Source of the DNA: Stichopus chloronotus
Taxonomy: Eukaryota > Echinodermata > Holothuroidea > Aspidochirotida > Stichopodidae
DNA length: 64,000 nucleotides
Direction: 5' to 3'
Assembly: GCA_021234535.1 (NCBI GenBank)
Contig: CM037843.1
Span: forward strand, 18,197,911 to 18,261,910
Positions 1 to 10,000 of this stretch are shown here, piece after piece. The translations under genes and the position numbers were made by a program. Below the pieces are notes generated by a model. That model had not been told where the DNA came from. It saw only the letters and a program-made list of their open reading frames with translations, and did no database searches. The number at the start of each line of letters is the position of its first letter. Within the stretch, counting starts at the first letter, position 1.

Positions 1-914
1 ATATATTTAAAGAACAGTGGGTATTTCTATTATACGGCGCCTTTTTCTTTCTCAGTCCCTCTCTCAGTGACTGAAACTGCCATCTCCCCCACTGCACGTT
101 CGCTGGAAATTCACTTAGGCCTATGCGTATTACTATTTTTCCTCGTAGATTGTTTTACAAATTGCCGATAAGATTGTATATTGTGCAAAGCTATTATCCT
201 GAGAAAAAAAAAAAAAAACATCCTTGCGTTTGCCAACATAACTTTAAGCTCCCCCCCCCCCCAAAAAAAAAAAAAAACACTTTATGAGTATTGAGATTGC
301 TCTCTTCATTTACCACCGTCGTGGTCATCTTTATCACTCATCTTGGGATTTATGCTGACATTCAATCGAAGCTACTGTTTGTTACCTGAGGCAGCTCAAG
401 TGACGAATGAGAAGCAGGTTGGGCAGAGTATAAGAACCTGTTAACTGACGTCTGGGTTTGGCTTTGGGGAAGTGATGAAGATTGGAAACCCCCAGTTATC
501 ACGGACGTCAACGAGCAAAGACAACCGGTGAAATATTGATAAACTTGACCCCTATCTCGAGCCCCCTCCCATGGATTGCAAATGGACAGCAGTGAAACTC
601 GCGAGCGGATTTAAAAATATTGTAAGTCTGAAGGTGAGGACACATCTCCGGAACCGATGGAAGAAGGTGTTAGAGAGGCCTACAGTGAGCTATGTGACCA
701 ATGAGCTAGATCGCATCTCATCCGGCCGCTCGCTACTGGTCTATATAAAACATTAGAGGAACGGTCAGCACAACACATTCTCACCCGGTTGGCCCCTAAA
801 GGCAAAACAAGAGCGAGGCAGAGCATACACTGGAACCCAAAAGACCCAACTAGTATTTAATGATATATCAATATGTACATATGATACTGCGTCAACTTAT
901 TTCACAAGTTCTCC
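1..914. other. intergenic, no gene recognised
   Basis: I see no gene here. The stretch holds A and C homopolymer runs near 205-275. A TATATAAA string near 741 sits at the end of a 61-codon open frame (571-756) that resembles nothing I know, and I do not call it a gene. Confidence 0.5.
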
Positions 915-1180
915 AATTAAAGCAGGATGTGCTGTTATTCCTGCATTTTCCAAAGTTCCAAAGCACTTCTTTCGAATTGCACAGGTTCTAGTTCCGCTAA
1001 CTTTTTAGCCGAAAAGCAACTCGCTCTTCTTTCTACCGTACGTAATTCTCTAAAAAATGAAATTTTTAATGAAAGAAATGTGGCATAGCGTGTTATTATC
1101 AAAATTTGTATCAAATGAAAGACGGAGGGAGTTCAAGGTAAAGGCTTTTATTTCTTCCAACAGCACATCCTACTTTAATT
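915..1180. mobile_element. small inverted-repeat element (MITE-like)
   Basis: A 22-bp inverted repeat closes this 266-bp segment: AATTAAAGCAGGATGTGC on the left and its complement, with one mismatch, on the right. The ends contain TTAA, the target used by piggyBac-type transposons, but the termini are not the usual CCC/GGG, so the family is uncertain. There is no coding content. Confidence 0.4.
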
Positions 1181-2180
1181 GCATCTTATGACAGACTCGG
1201 AGCACCACTCCACGGCCAAAGGCTGATATTGAGGGAATCCAGCATTCCAGCCTGCTTAACAAGTCATATTTAGTGCTAAGCGCAACCCCAACATGAGGTG
1301 GTTCCGAGCGTACAAGAAAAAAAAAATGGCTTTAGACAAGCCCCCAACATAACCGGAAAGACTACTCTCAAAGTGTTTTTTTTTTTTTAGAATGGCAATT
1401 ACGTACTTCCGTAATGATGAAATAGTTACCCTTTCTGTTATTGTTCGCTGCTATTGTTCGCTAGCTTCTACTTCACCTGGATGACGGTCCGCACTGCAAA
1501 GATTCCACTTTCAAGAAAATTTCCAAAAAAGCGGTAAATTTTGATAGATTTAGTAAATTTTGTTAGGTAAGGAGAAAAACTTTTTGGGAAATAACTTTCC
1601 TCATTCCATGTAAATTTTCAATCACATCATTTTTATTTAGAAAAATTAAGTCCGGATTTGGGAAAATTTGAGACTGTTTTTTTATCATACTTTTTATGGG
1701 AAGGGGAATTGTTGATGAATTTGTGGAACCCACTTACGTTCGCTGGCACTTTCCTCCTATTCGACTGTCCAATACGCGCAAACTATCCGAGCTGCAGTTT
1801 TCGTTCCTGTCTTCCAGCTTTCCTTCGGCTTCAGTAAGTCCCCATAAGGATAACGGGAAACCCTAAAAAAAAAACAATGAAATGCTCCTGCTGCTAAAAA
1901 GTTAGGTTAAATTGCCAAAGAAACTAATCGACAACCATAGAAATAGATATCCGACCAAAGCCTAGCTCATACTAGAAGAACGTTGCACTGTTACTAAGTG
2001 TTAGGATTACCAACTACTAGTACTACCAGTTGGTTACCTGTTTTGTTTACTCCAGAGTTAGGGCCAGCTCTGCAGAGTCATTAGACTAGAGCCTGGCTGC
2101 CTGTCGTAATACACTCACTAATACTTAGTAGTAGTAGTGGAGGGTCGTATTTTCGTGCAGTTAGTGAAAATATGGGAATA
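1181..2180. other. intergenic, no gene recognised
   Basis: AT-rich sequence with short A and T runs and no open frame of note. The last 150 bases probably belong to the decayed LINE that follows, but I cannot align them to a known domain. Confidence 0.4.
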
Positions 2181-3238
2181 CACTGTACTACTGACAAGCT
2201 ACGTTTGCTAGTGAGCAAGTGTATTGTCAGTTATCTGAAGGGTAATGATATGGTACTTGATTCTCAGCATGGCTTTAGCTTAGGTCGCAAAGGTCTTGTC
2301 TTACTAACCTCCTCTGTTTTCTGGTAGTTGTTATTCGAAAGGTTGACGAAGGACATTCTGTAGATACTCAATGTCTAGGCTATTTAGATTTCAGTAAAGC
2401 CTTCTACAAAGTTCCTCACACGTGGCTTATTTTAAAGGTCAAAGCTCATGAATGGCTTTCAGTGACCAGTGGCGTACTGCAGGGATCTGTGTTCTAATCT
2501 TTTCATACTGTCCATTAATGATTTGGATACCAGTTAAATAATTCAGTACTGAAGTTTGCAGATGATACTTAGGTCTATTCTGATGTTCCTTCAGTAGGTA
2601 AAGTGGCTGAGTTGCAACTGGGCCTGGATACATTATATAAATGGTGCAAGTGTCTCCACCTTGGTCACTCAAATGCTCAAGCTAGTTATTTTATTGGTGG
2701 TGTTCAAGTTGAAACCACTGAGTATGAGAACGATCTAGACCTGTGTAATTATTGACAATTCATTGAACCCTAAAAGTCAGTGTGCTAGGGGTGTGAGCTC
2801 TGCCAATAAGGTACTTGGTGTTATTAATAGAACTTACGATTGTACAAGTTGTAGTAATATACTGAAATTGTATAAATCTCTTGTCAGACGACATCTGGAA
2901 AACAATTCATCCAATAATAAATGAAACCTGTGAAACTGATACCAGTGTTTTAGTATGGGCTAGTCATCAAACTGTGTGTCACTGTCTCTGTCACGGAATT
3001 TGTCCCACATAATGCAATCTAGAGAGAGTGAAATCTCTGTGACAGTTTTACCCTACAGAAAGATATTGATACCTGTAAGTACAGCTTCGTGCTGTAAATT
3101 GATTCCAGGTTTGTCTCCTCTCAGTTGTGAAGATAGGCTTGAAAGAACTGGTTTAATTTCTCTTGAAAGGCATAGACTAAGAGCCGACTTCTGTAAAGTT
3201 GTTAAGGGTCTGGAAAATGTTGATCAGGTTGCTTTTTG

Positions 3239-4300
3239 ATTCCTTGCCACAGGCAAAAGGAACCTATGCAGTCCTGATGTCATGTGTGTATGTGTGTGTG
3301 TGTGACGCTTCTTGTAAACACTATATATCTCAAGAAGGGTAACCATGACTGCTCTCATACTTGCTGTGTGGGTTGGTCATAGTAAGTAGAAGATCCCTAT
3401 TGTTTTTGGTGGAGGTCAAAGGTCATTTGAGGTCACCAGAGGTCAAACAGTTAAAACCTTGTAAACACAATATCTCCAGAAGGGTAACTGTGACTGATGT
3501 CATACTTAGTGTGTGGATTGTATATAGTCACTAGGATACTCCTTTTGATTTTGGTGGAAGTCAAAGGTCATGTGAGGTTAGCAAAGGTCAAACTGTAAAA
3601 ACCTTGTAAACACATTATCTCCAAGAGGGTAAATGTGACTGATGTCATACTTAGTGTGTTGCTTGGTCATACTAATTAGATGATCCCTATCATCTTTGGT
3701 GAGGGACAAAGGTCATTTGAGGTCACCAGAGGTCAAACTGTAGAAACTTGAAAACACAATATCTCCAGAAGAGTAACCATGACTGATGTAATACTTGGTG
3801 TGTGGGTTGGTAATAATGAGCAGAAGATCTCTGTTGTTTTGATTGAGGTCAAGGGTCATTTGAGGTCATCAGAGGTCAAACTTTAAAAATGTGTAAACAC
3901 AATATCTTCAGGAGTCTAACCTTGACTGCTGTCTTACTTGATGTGTAGATTTTATATACTAAGTAGAAGACTTCTTTTGTTTGTGGTGGAGGTCAAAGGT
4001 CGTTTGAGGTCACCCCAGGTCAAACCTTGCTAACACATTAACTTCAGAAGGGTAATGTTGACTGATGTCATACTTGATGTGTGGGTTGGCCATACTGGGT
4101 AGGTGATCCCTATTGCTTTTGGTGGACGTCAAATGTCATGGTCATTTCAGGTCACCAAAATAAAGGTCATTTTGGGTTAAAGGCTTGTGGTGTATCAAGA
4201 AAAATAACTGCAGTTGATCTTATACTTGTCATGTGGATAATTCATGTTTGTTATAATATAACCATGTAGCAAGGAATCACAAAGCCTTTTGGCTTTCTGG
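3239..4300 (+). mobile_element. Helentron-like non-autonomous element A with minisatellite core
   Basis: The element opens with GATTCCTTGC, which continues into a small hairpin (TTCCTTGCC paired with GGCAAAAGGAA). Near its end is the inverted copy GCAAGGAATC at 4269-4278. A second hairpin (AAGCC-TTTT-GGCTT) follows and the element ends in CTGG at 4300. Both flanks are runs of T, and no target duplication is needed to explain them. These traits (subterminal inverted repeats, 3' stem-loop, insertion between T and T, tandem-repeat core) are those known for Helentron-derived HINE/DINE-1 elements; the assignment is by structure only. The same ends frame the copy at 31225-33560. It has no coding capacity and sits inside the LINE remnant. 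Confidence 0.6.
3300..4230 (+). repeat. minisatellite core, about six units of ~143 bp
   Basis: Tandem units recur at 134-154-bp spacing, anchored on the AGGTCAAAGGTCA-like string near 3413, 3558, 3712, 3846, 3990 and 4126. Each unit also carries a TGTAAACACAATATCTCAAG-like segment and a GATCCCTATTG-like segment. The best unit (3413-3445) has four perfect AGGTCA half-sites spaced 1, 4 and 4 bases. A short TG microsatellite sits at its start (about 3282-3304). Confidence 0.85.
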
Positions 4301-4739
4301 TTTTAATTTGTCTGAAGTTAGTAGAACAAGAGGTCATCAGCTTAAGTTTCAGAAGCACTATGTAGACAAGATATTAGAAAGTATTCTTTTAGTCAGCGTA
4401 TTTTTACTTAATGGAACAATCTGCCACAGGAGGCTGTCACTGCTACAACAGTCAACAGATTCAAGAACATTATTGATCCTATTTTCCAGAACAGAAGGGG
4501 GCTCTACATTAGCCAGAGATCCCTGTCCGCCCCAGTTCTTACGACTCCATCAACATCTAAGATAAACTTAGTTTGAGGTCTGGAGTACTGTAGACCCCGG
4601 GTAGACTCAGTAATCTATGTTTGAGGACACAGTTGCAGAATACCCTACGAGATTAAGCTCTGTTCTTAATGGGCCATGGGGCTAGGCAGTCATCCATCTT
4701 GACTGTTGAATGTGTAGCCACCTGAAAATATATGGAACG

Positions 4740-5110
4740 ATATGGCTGCTTATCCTCGTAGCCTCTTTGCAACAACGTATGGGATGCATGAGTCGTTGTC
4801 AAATTAGCAAGGGCTTACCATAGATGGAAGCTTAAGTATATATCCGCGTATCTCATATTAGAAATACACTTGTGACTTAATAATTTTCATAAGTATGTAG
4901 AAGATGTGTATTTGTTATCTTCATTCTGATTTGAATGTGTATCCTCCTAACCTTTTCCAAACACATCAGAACATGACATGATGACTGTGTATCCTCCCAA
5001 CATATTAAGCGATGTATGACTGCATATTGACTACGTTTCCAAGTAGCCTCTTAAAAGCACATCCATACATGACATAACGACTGCGTATCCTCGTAGCATC
5101 ATATAAACAC
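4740..5110. repeat. minisatellite, left part (units of about 60 bp)
   Basis: Irregular copies of a unit containing TGACTGCGTATCCTCGTAGC, then a CTCTT stretch and AAACACATC. The array stops at 5110, where the hAT-like element begins, and resumes at 6176. Confidence 0.55.
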
Positions 5111-6183
5111 TAGTGTTTACACAGGTCCACAAAATCAGGAACAGGGTACCCGATGTCCCAACCCGTCGGGTACTGAGGTACTGGGAAATTTAACTTGTTA
5201 CAAAAACTTACTTATCAACCAGCATCTCCCTCATACTCCTACAACATAGATTGTTTAACGTTGGTGTTGGTATAGCCTCAGAAAAGCAGGGTTTCTTCTT
5301 CTGTTTTGACTTCATGCCTTACCAAATTTCCCCATAATTTTCATCTTGGAAACATCGTTTCATCTTTATTTTGCTTCATTTGCGAACGTATAATTTTCAA
5401 TCCAATTAAGAGTAAGGCGTTTCACGGAGACAGTCGATGTATGCATTGCCGTAAGGCAATCACAGTTTGTACACAAAAACTATTTACACAGGCACAGTGC
5501 TACTGCATTTCACACTACAGTTACAACAAGAAAATCCCTATGGTTAACTCAATGGTATTTGGTTGTCGCAAATTTGCAATAGGCTCCCCCCACATTTAGT
5601 TGTCTAGGCAACAGAAATACTAGTAAAGATGAGCAAACCGCCCTTCTGTGTTGTTACGCCTGACTTATGGAATAACCAGTTACAAACGACAATCTTGTCA
5701 ACAAGCTGCTACAGTAGGTAATGCTTAAAAGGATGATTTGCAGGTATTTCAGAGTGAATTTTTAGAACATGGTGCATGCTTGTAGACAGCTGCATGGGAG
5801 CTGTGTACGATCTTATCTGTGTACTGTAGGTGTGTGGTATTTTGAGAATACTACTGAACGTCTGAGTTCAGTAACATAGAGATTGTTTTTTGGTAGAATC
5901 ATGAAGGAATTCACGGAAAATCTTCTATGAAGAGAGGAAAAGTAAGGGAAGGAGAATATGAGAAAGAAAAACAACTGGCAGCAATTGTTATAAATATTAT
6001 TTAGGTAGAAAACAGCAGTAATCATGACTCTCAGAAATAATAAAACTGTGTTCACTGTAGGCCCTATAGGCAATTACGGTATATGTATTATTGTAACTGG
6101 GTAGTGAAATGAGACCCAAGTAGAAACGTGTCGGGTGGGTACCCGGGTTTTCAGGTAACTTGTGCAAACACCACTATAAACAC
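5103..6183. mobile_element. hAT-like non-autonomous DNA transposon (5111-6175)
   Basis: A 1065-bp insertion bounded by a perfect 8-bp direct repeat ATAAACAC (5103-5110 and 6176-6183). Its ends are imperfect inverted repeats: TAGTGTTTACACAGGT on the left and the complement of AGTGGTGTTTGCACAAGT on the right. Just inside, both ends carry GGGTACCCG-type sequence. An 8-bp duplication is the hallmark of hAT transposition. A 97-codon open frame inside (5306-5599) resembles no transposase and is probably chance. Related ends (GTGTAAACACTA) occur near 11997 and 37131. Confidence 0.65.
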
Positions 6184-6350
6184 ATCAAACAATATGACTG
6201 CGTATCCTCATTGCCTCTTACAATGTGTATTCTGATTTGTACTTTGTATCCTTGTAGCCTTTTATGGATAGTTACATACTGTTGTTTCCTTTAATGGACT
6301 AAGACTTATTTTTTAATTGACTACGTGTCCATGTAGCATTATTTTTTAAA
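6176..6350. repeat. minisatellite, right part
   Basis: The unit of 4740-5110 (GACTGCGTATCCTC and related) resumes directly after the hAT-like insertion and decays by about 6350. Confidence 0.5.
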
Positions 6351-6990
6351 TAGGTAACGTTGTAAATATTCTTCTTTTTTGATGTACAATTAATCTTGCT
6401 CTAAAAGGATACTAAACATTATGGGAATTTCCACTGGCTTTCATGAACTTAGAATTATTTCTGACACCAAGGCAATAGATTGTGTGCAGTCAATTGATAG
6501 GGTCACAGCATATCCCGCCATTTTCCCGGCATAGCTTTGGCATGCGCGGTATTATGCAATTACTACAGTCTGAGTTTGAATGCTATTGCAGCTTTCTTAA
6601 AGTGGATTAGCCCAGCCCTAGGCATCTTTAAGTTCATGAGATGTAGGGGATCTTGGAACCTGCATTCTCTGCAATGCAGTTCTACCCTCAACAGATTTAG
6701 CGAAAACCACACAGTAGCAGACCTCTAAGTGTTCGGCTTTCTGTCTGCTAAGAGTAAGAGGTGAACTAATGACCTCAATAGGTGAATTTACCAGTTAGCC
6801 AACTGACTGCGACCATACCTGCAGATGTCTCGGTGGTAAAGCCGACTGGACTGCTCTTATTCAAGAATTTACTGTAGGGGCAAAATGTCAGTCTGTCTTC
6901 AGACTTAGCCAAACTAAACTGTTTTTCAGTGCTGAATTGCTGCAAAGTGCATGTCCATTGTTCAGCATTTTTTTCCTGTTTTGCTTTCAG
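6351..6990 (+). other. upstream of KLHL coding exon; likely intron or 5' region
   Basis: No coding exon is recognised. The stretch ends in TTTTGCTTTCAG (6979-6990), a strong splice acceptor, so the KLHL transcript probably has at least one 5' untranslated exon upstream that I cannot place. The segment 6991-7055 would be 5' UTR. Confidence 0.45.
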
Positions 6991-7055
6991 TTGCAGTGAC
7001 AGCAAGTGGCCACAGTACCATAGTGTCTCTTTTGGCCACACTCACTGCAAAGGCC

Positions 7056-10000
7056 ATGGATGATCAGAGGAATACTGCTCCAGACGATGCTGTTCATGAC
7101 TCATCGTACGAGATCTCTGAACACTCTCACAAAATAACAAAAGGCTTGCACAGCCTTTTCCAGAACAGGCAACTCTGTGATGTTGTCTTGAAAGTAGAGG
7201 GACATTCCATCAGCGCCCACAGAGCGGTCTTGTCCAGTGGTAGCCCTTACTTCTTTGCCATGTTTGTTGGAAATCTCCGTGAGACGAAACAGGAGGAAGT
7301 GGAATTGAAATCTATCCAGAAAGATGCCCTGGAAGCTCTGGTCAATTACATTTACACAGGAAAGATTCATATATCACACCACAATGTCCAGGACCTGCTC
7401 ACAGCAGCAAACCTCATCCAAATGAAGGACGTAAAGCAACTCTGTTGTGACTTTTTGGAGCAACACCTTGACACCACTAACTGCCTTGGGATCACACATT
7501 TCGCTGAGACGCACACCTGTGATGAGTGGGCTCCGACTGCGAGGAAGTTCTGTGCTCAGCATTTTGAGGCCTTGAAATACGAAGATGAATTTCTACACCT
7601 TGAGAGCAACAATCTCAAGTCCTTACTCCTTCAAGAAAATCTCGCTGTGCCTTGCGAAGAATCTGTCCTCGAGACCCTGTTGGTGTGGGTCAATGTTGAC
7701 CCGACGAAGAGGGCGTCACACTTGGTAGAACTTCTCAGGTGTATAAAGTTACCTCTGATGGCACTGACATCCTTGCAGAAACAGTTGGAGTTGAACGAGT
7801 ACATCCAGAAAGATCCAGCATGTGTTGAACTGATCTGTAAGGCAATTCATTATCACCTTAATCCCGAGGAGAGAATCCAGTGGAGGGTCAGCTCTCCATA
7901 CTTATTTGTTGGAAGGCAACCTTCAAAAGTGATGTGTGCTGTTGGTGGAAAGAATGGTCTGTTTGCTACCTTGAAAAGGTAAACAAAACATTTTGCATCC
8001 CTCAGCAGAGAAAGAAAAAGCATCATTAGCTATTTAGCTTCATTAATTAATAAACAAGTTATGCTCATTTAGTTATTAATGAAGCTGCCTTTATAGTATA
8101 TGTGCTCACACTGACAGAACCATTGTCTCTGCAATTCAATGATATGCTACTTACAGGTCATGTGATATGGATTCTAGAAGAGAGCTGCCATAAAGTTGCA
8201 GAGTGAAACCTTGTAAATCTGTTGGAATTTTTGTTTCTTTATATTACCGTGTTTGAGATATAGCCTTTCATAGATTAATGAAAATGCACAATATGATGAC
8301 TGGAGTGTTGGACAGTGTTGGTATTTTTTTTGTTAGGCCTATATTTATTATTGCTTAATCACTTAGTTACTGGGTTTCACAGTGGTGCTAAGTGATATCA
8401 ATATTTGTAAAGAGGAAAACACATACTTGCAAAACAAAAACCTTCAGGACATGTGAAATTCTCAATTGTCCTTGAAATAAAGGTAAAGTGAACCGAACAT
8501 AACATAAGACGTATCATCCTAGTCCCTCTCTTGATGTCATAAATTTGCAAACCCAATGCTTATTCATGAAACAGGTATAAAATAGCAATTTGTGTGAGAA
8601 ATCATCAATATTCGATGTATTTTGATGGAATTTTAGGCTATTTTCAACAGAGTTAATGATTAATAAAGCCAATACCTAAAATTTTCATGTCACACAACCT
8701 TCGATGTTTTGTAACATTGTGTGCTTGCTGTAGTTCCGATGGTAAACTAAGTGTTGCTGTTTTTCGTCAACTTCTAATCATAGATTATGTGTTTGTGTGT
8801 GACTCTTTAAATTGTCAACAAGGTATGACACTCACAACTCTCTGATGTTCAGTATGTGTCATCTCAAAAGCTACAACATCCGTACTGCTGGATGTACATG
8901 TAAAAGTTTCATGGAGCTGGTGCTTGAAAAATGTGAAAGTGCCTCAAATACATGTTTTCTGCACAGAGTTTGATGACCAAATGTCTTATACAATGTGCAT
9001 GAATAGTTACCATGTATCCACTGCACTTATATCTTTCTGTACACATTGGTGGATGGGAGAGTTTAACTTCCAACCCTTGTACATACAACGTCTCTAGAAA
9101 ATAATGTCCACATCCACAAGGAAATGTGAACTCAGATGAAGTTAAGTATCAAGATGTATTTACCAGGTAGGCAGAAAGTTGAAATATTACAAACACATCT
9201 GCAGTGCTTACTTTATAAGTTAATTGTTTTTAGGTCCAGACTGATTATAACCTTTGGTCATGACTTCATTCTGTAGTTCATTAGTAAACACGTACTGTGC
9301 AATGAGTGATGACCAGTTGGACTGGTTTCTTTTACTTTTGCCAGTTTTGAAATTGGCAGTTCAGAGCCGAGTGAATGGAAAGAAGCAACTCCATTGAACT
9401 GTCGCCGTCAGGAGTGTGCTGCAGCGGTTGTCAATAAGTGTCTGTACATCATCGGAGGCATCAAATGCTACACTAGAAATGGTACGACCTTCCGTCGTCA
9501 CGACAACAGTGTGGAGAAGTGGACCTCCAGGTCAAAGACATGGGTGTCTGTGGCAAAGATGAGTAAATGTAGAAGTAACCATGGAGTAGCTGTGCTGAAT
9601 GGAAACATCTATGCTATGGGTGGCTATGATGGACAATTTTATCTGAAGAGTGTTGAAATGTATTCACCAAGAAAGGATGAATGGACTTCAGTGGCTTCCA
9701 TGAACAAAAGTAGAAGTATCTTCAGTGCCGCATCTCTGGATGGGAAGATTTTTGCTCTTGGTGGCTATGGACCTAACTACCTCAGCAGGTGAACAACCAT
9801 TGGTTTTCTAACAGCTTTAGATTTACTGTGGTGCTGTCCTCTTGTCTCTCGGTCAGTGGCCAAGAGACAGATAACTGACGTACTGTATCAGGTCACATGG
9901 TTATGGGTATCTCTGTGTGCATTATGTATGTGTGAGATGATTAAGCATGTCATCACAGTGTCTTAAGGTGAGTAACAGAAGCAGAGCTGATATTTAGCCG

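Larger units (their letters stand above)
2180..4565 (+). pseudogene. CR1-like non-LTR retrotransposon ORF2 remnant, interrupted
   Basis: This is a decayed reverse-transcriptase ORF of a CR1/Jockey-type LINE, read on the plus strand with several frameshifts and stops. Recognisable pieces in order are: a DSQHGF block near 2260; VDEGHSVD followed by LDFSKAF near 2345-2400 (RT motif A region); GVLQGSV near 2470; and the catalytic FADDT box near 2552. The C-terminal LERTGLISLERHRLRADF block lies near 3135-3190. The end, RTRGHQLKFQKHYVDK then NNLPQ and IDPIFQ, runs from 4323 to about 4510. Between 3239 and 4300 the frame is split by a Helentron-like element, after which the same reading sense resumes. 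A second copy of only the 3' end lies at 60921-61160. It cannot encode a working protein. Confidence 0.75.
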
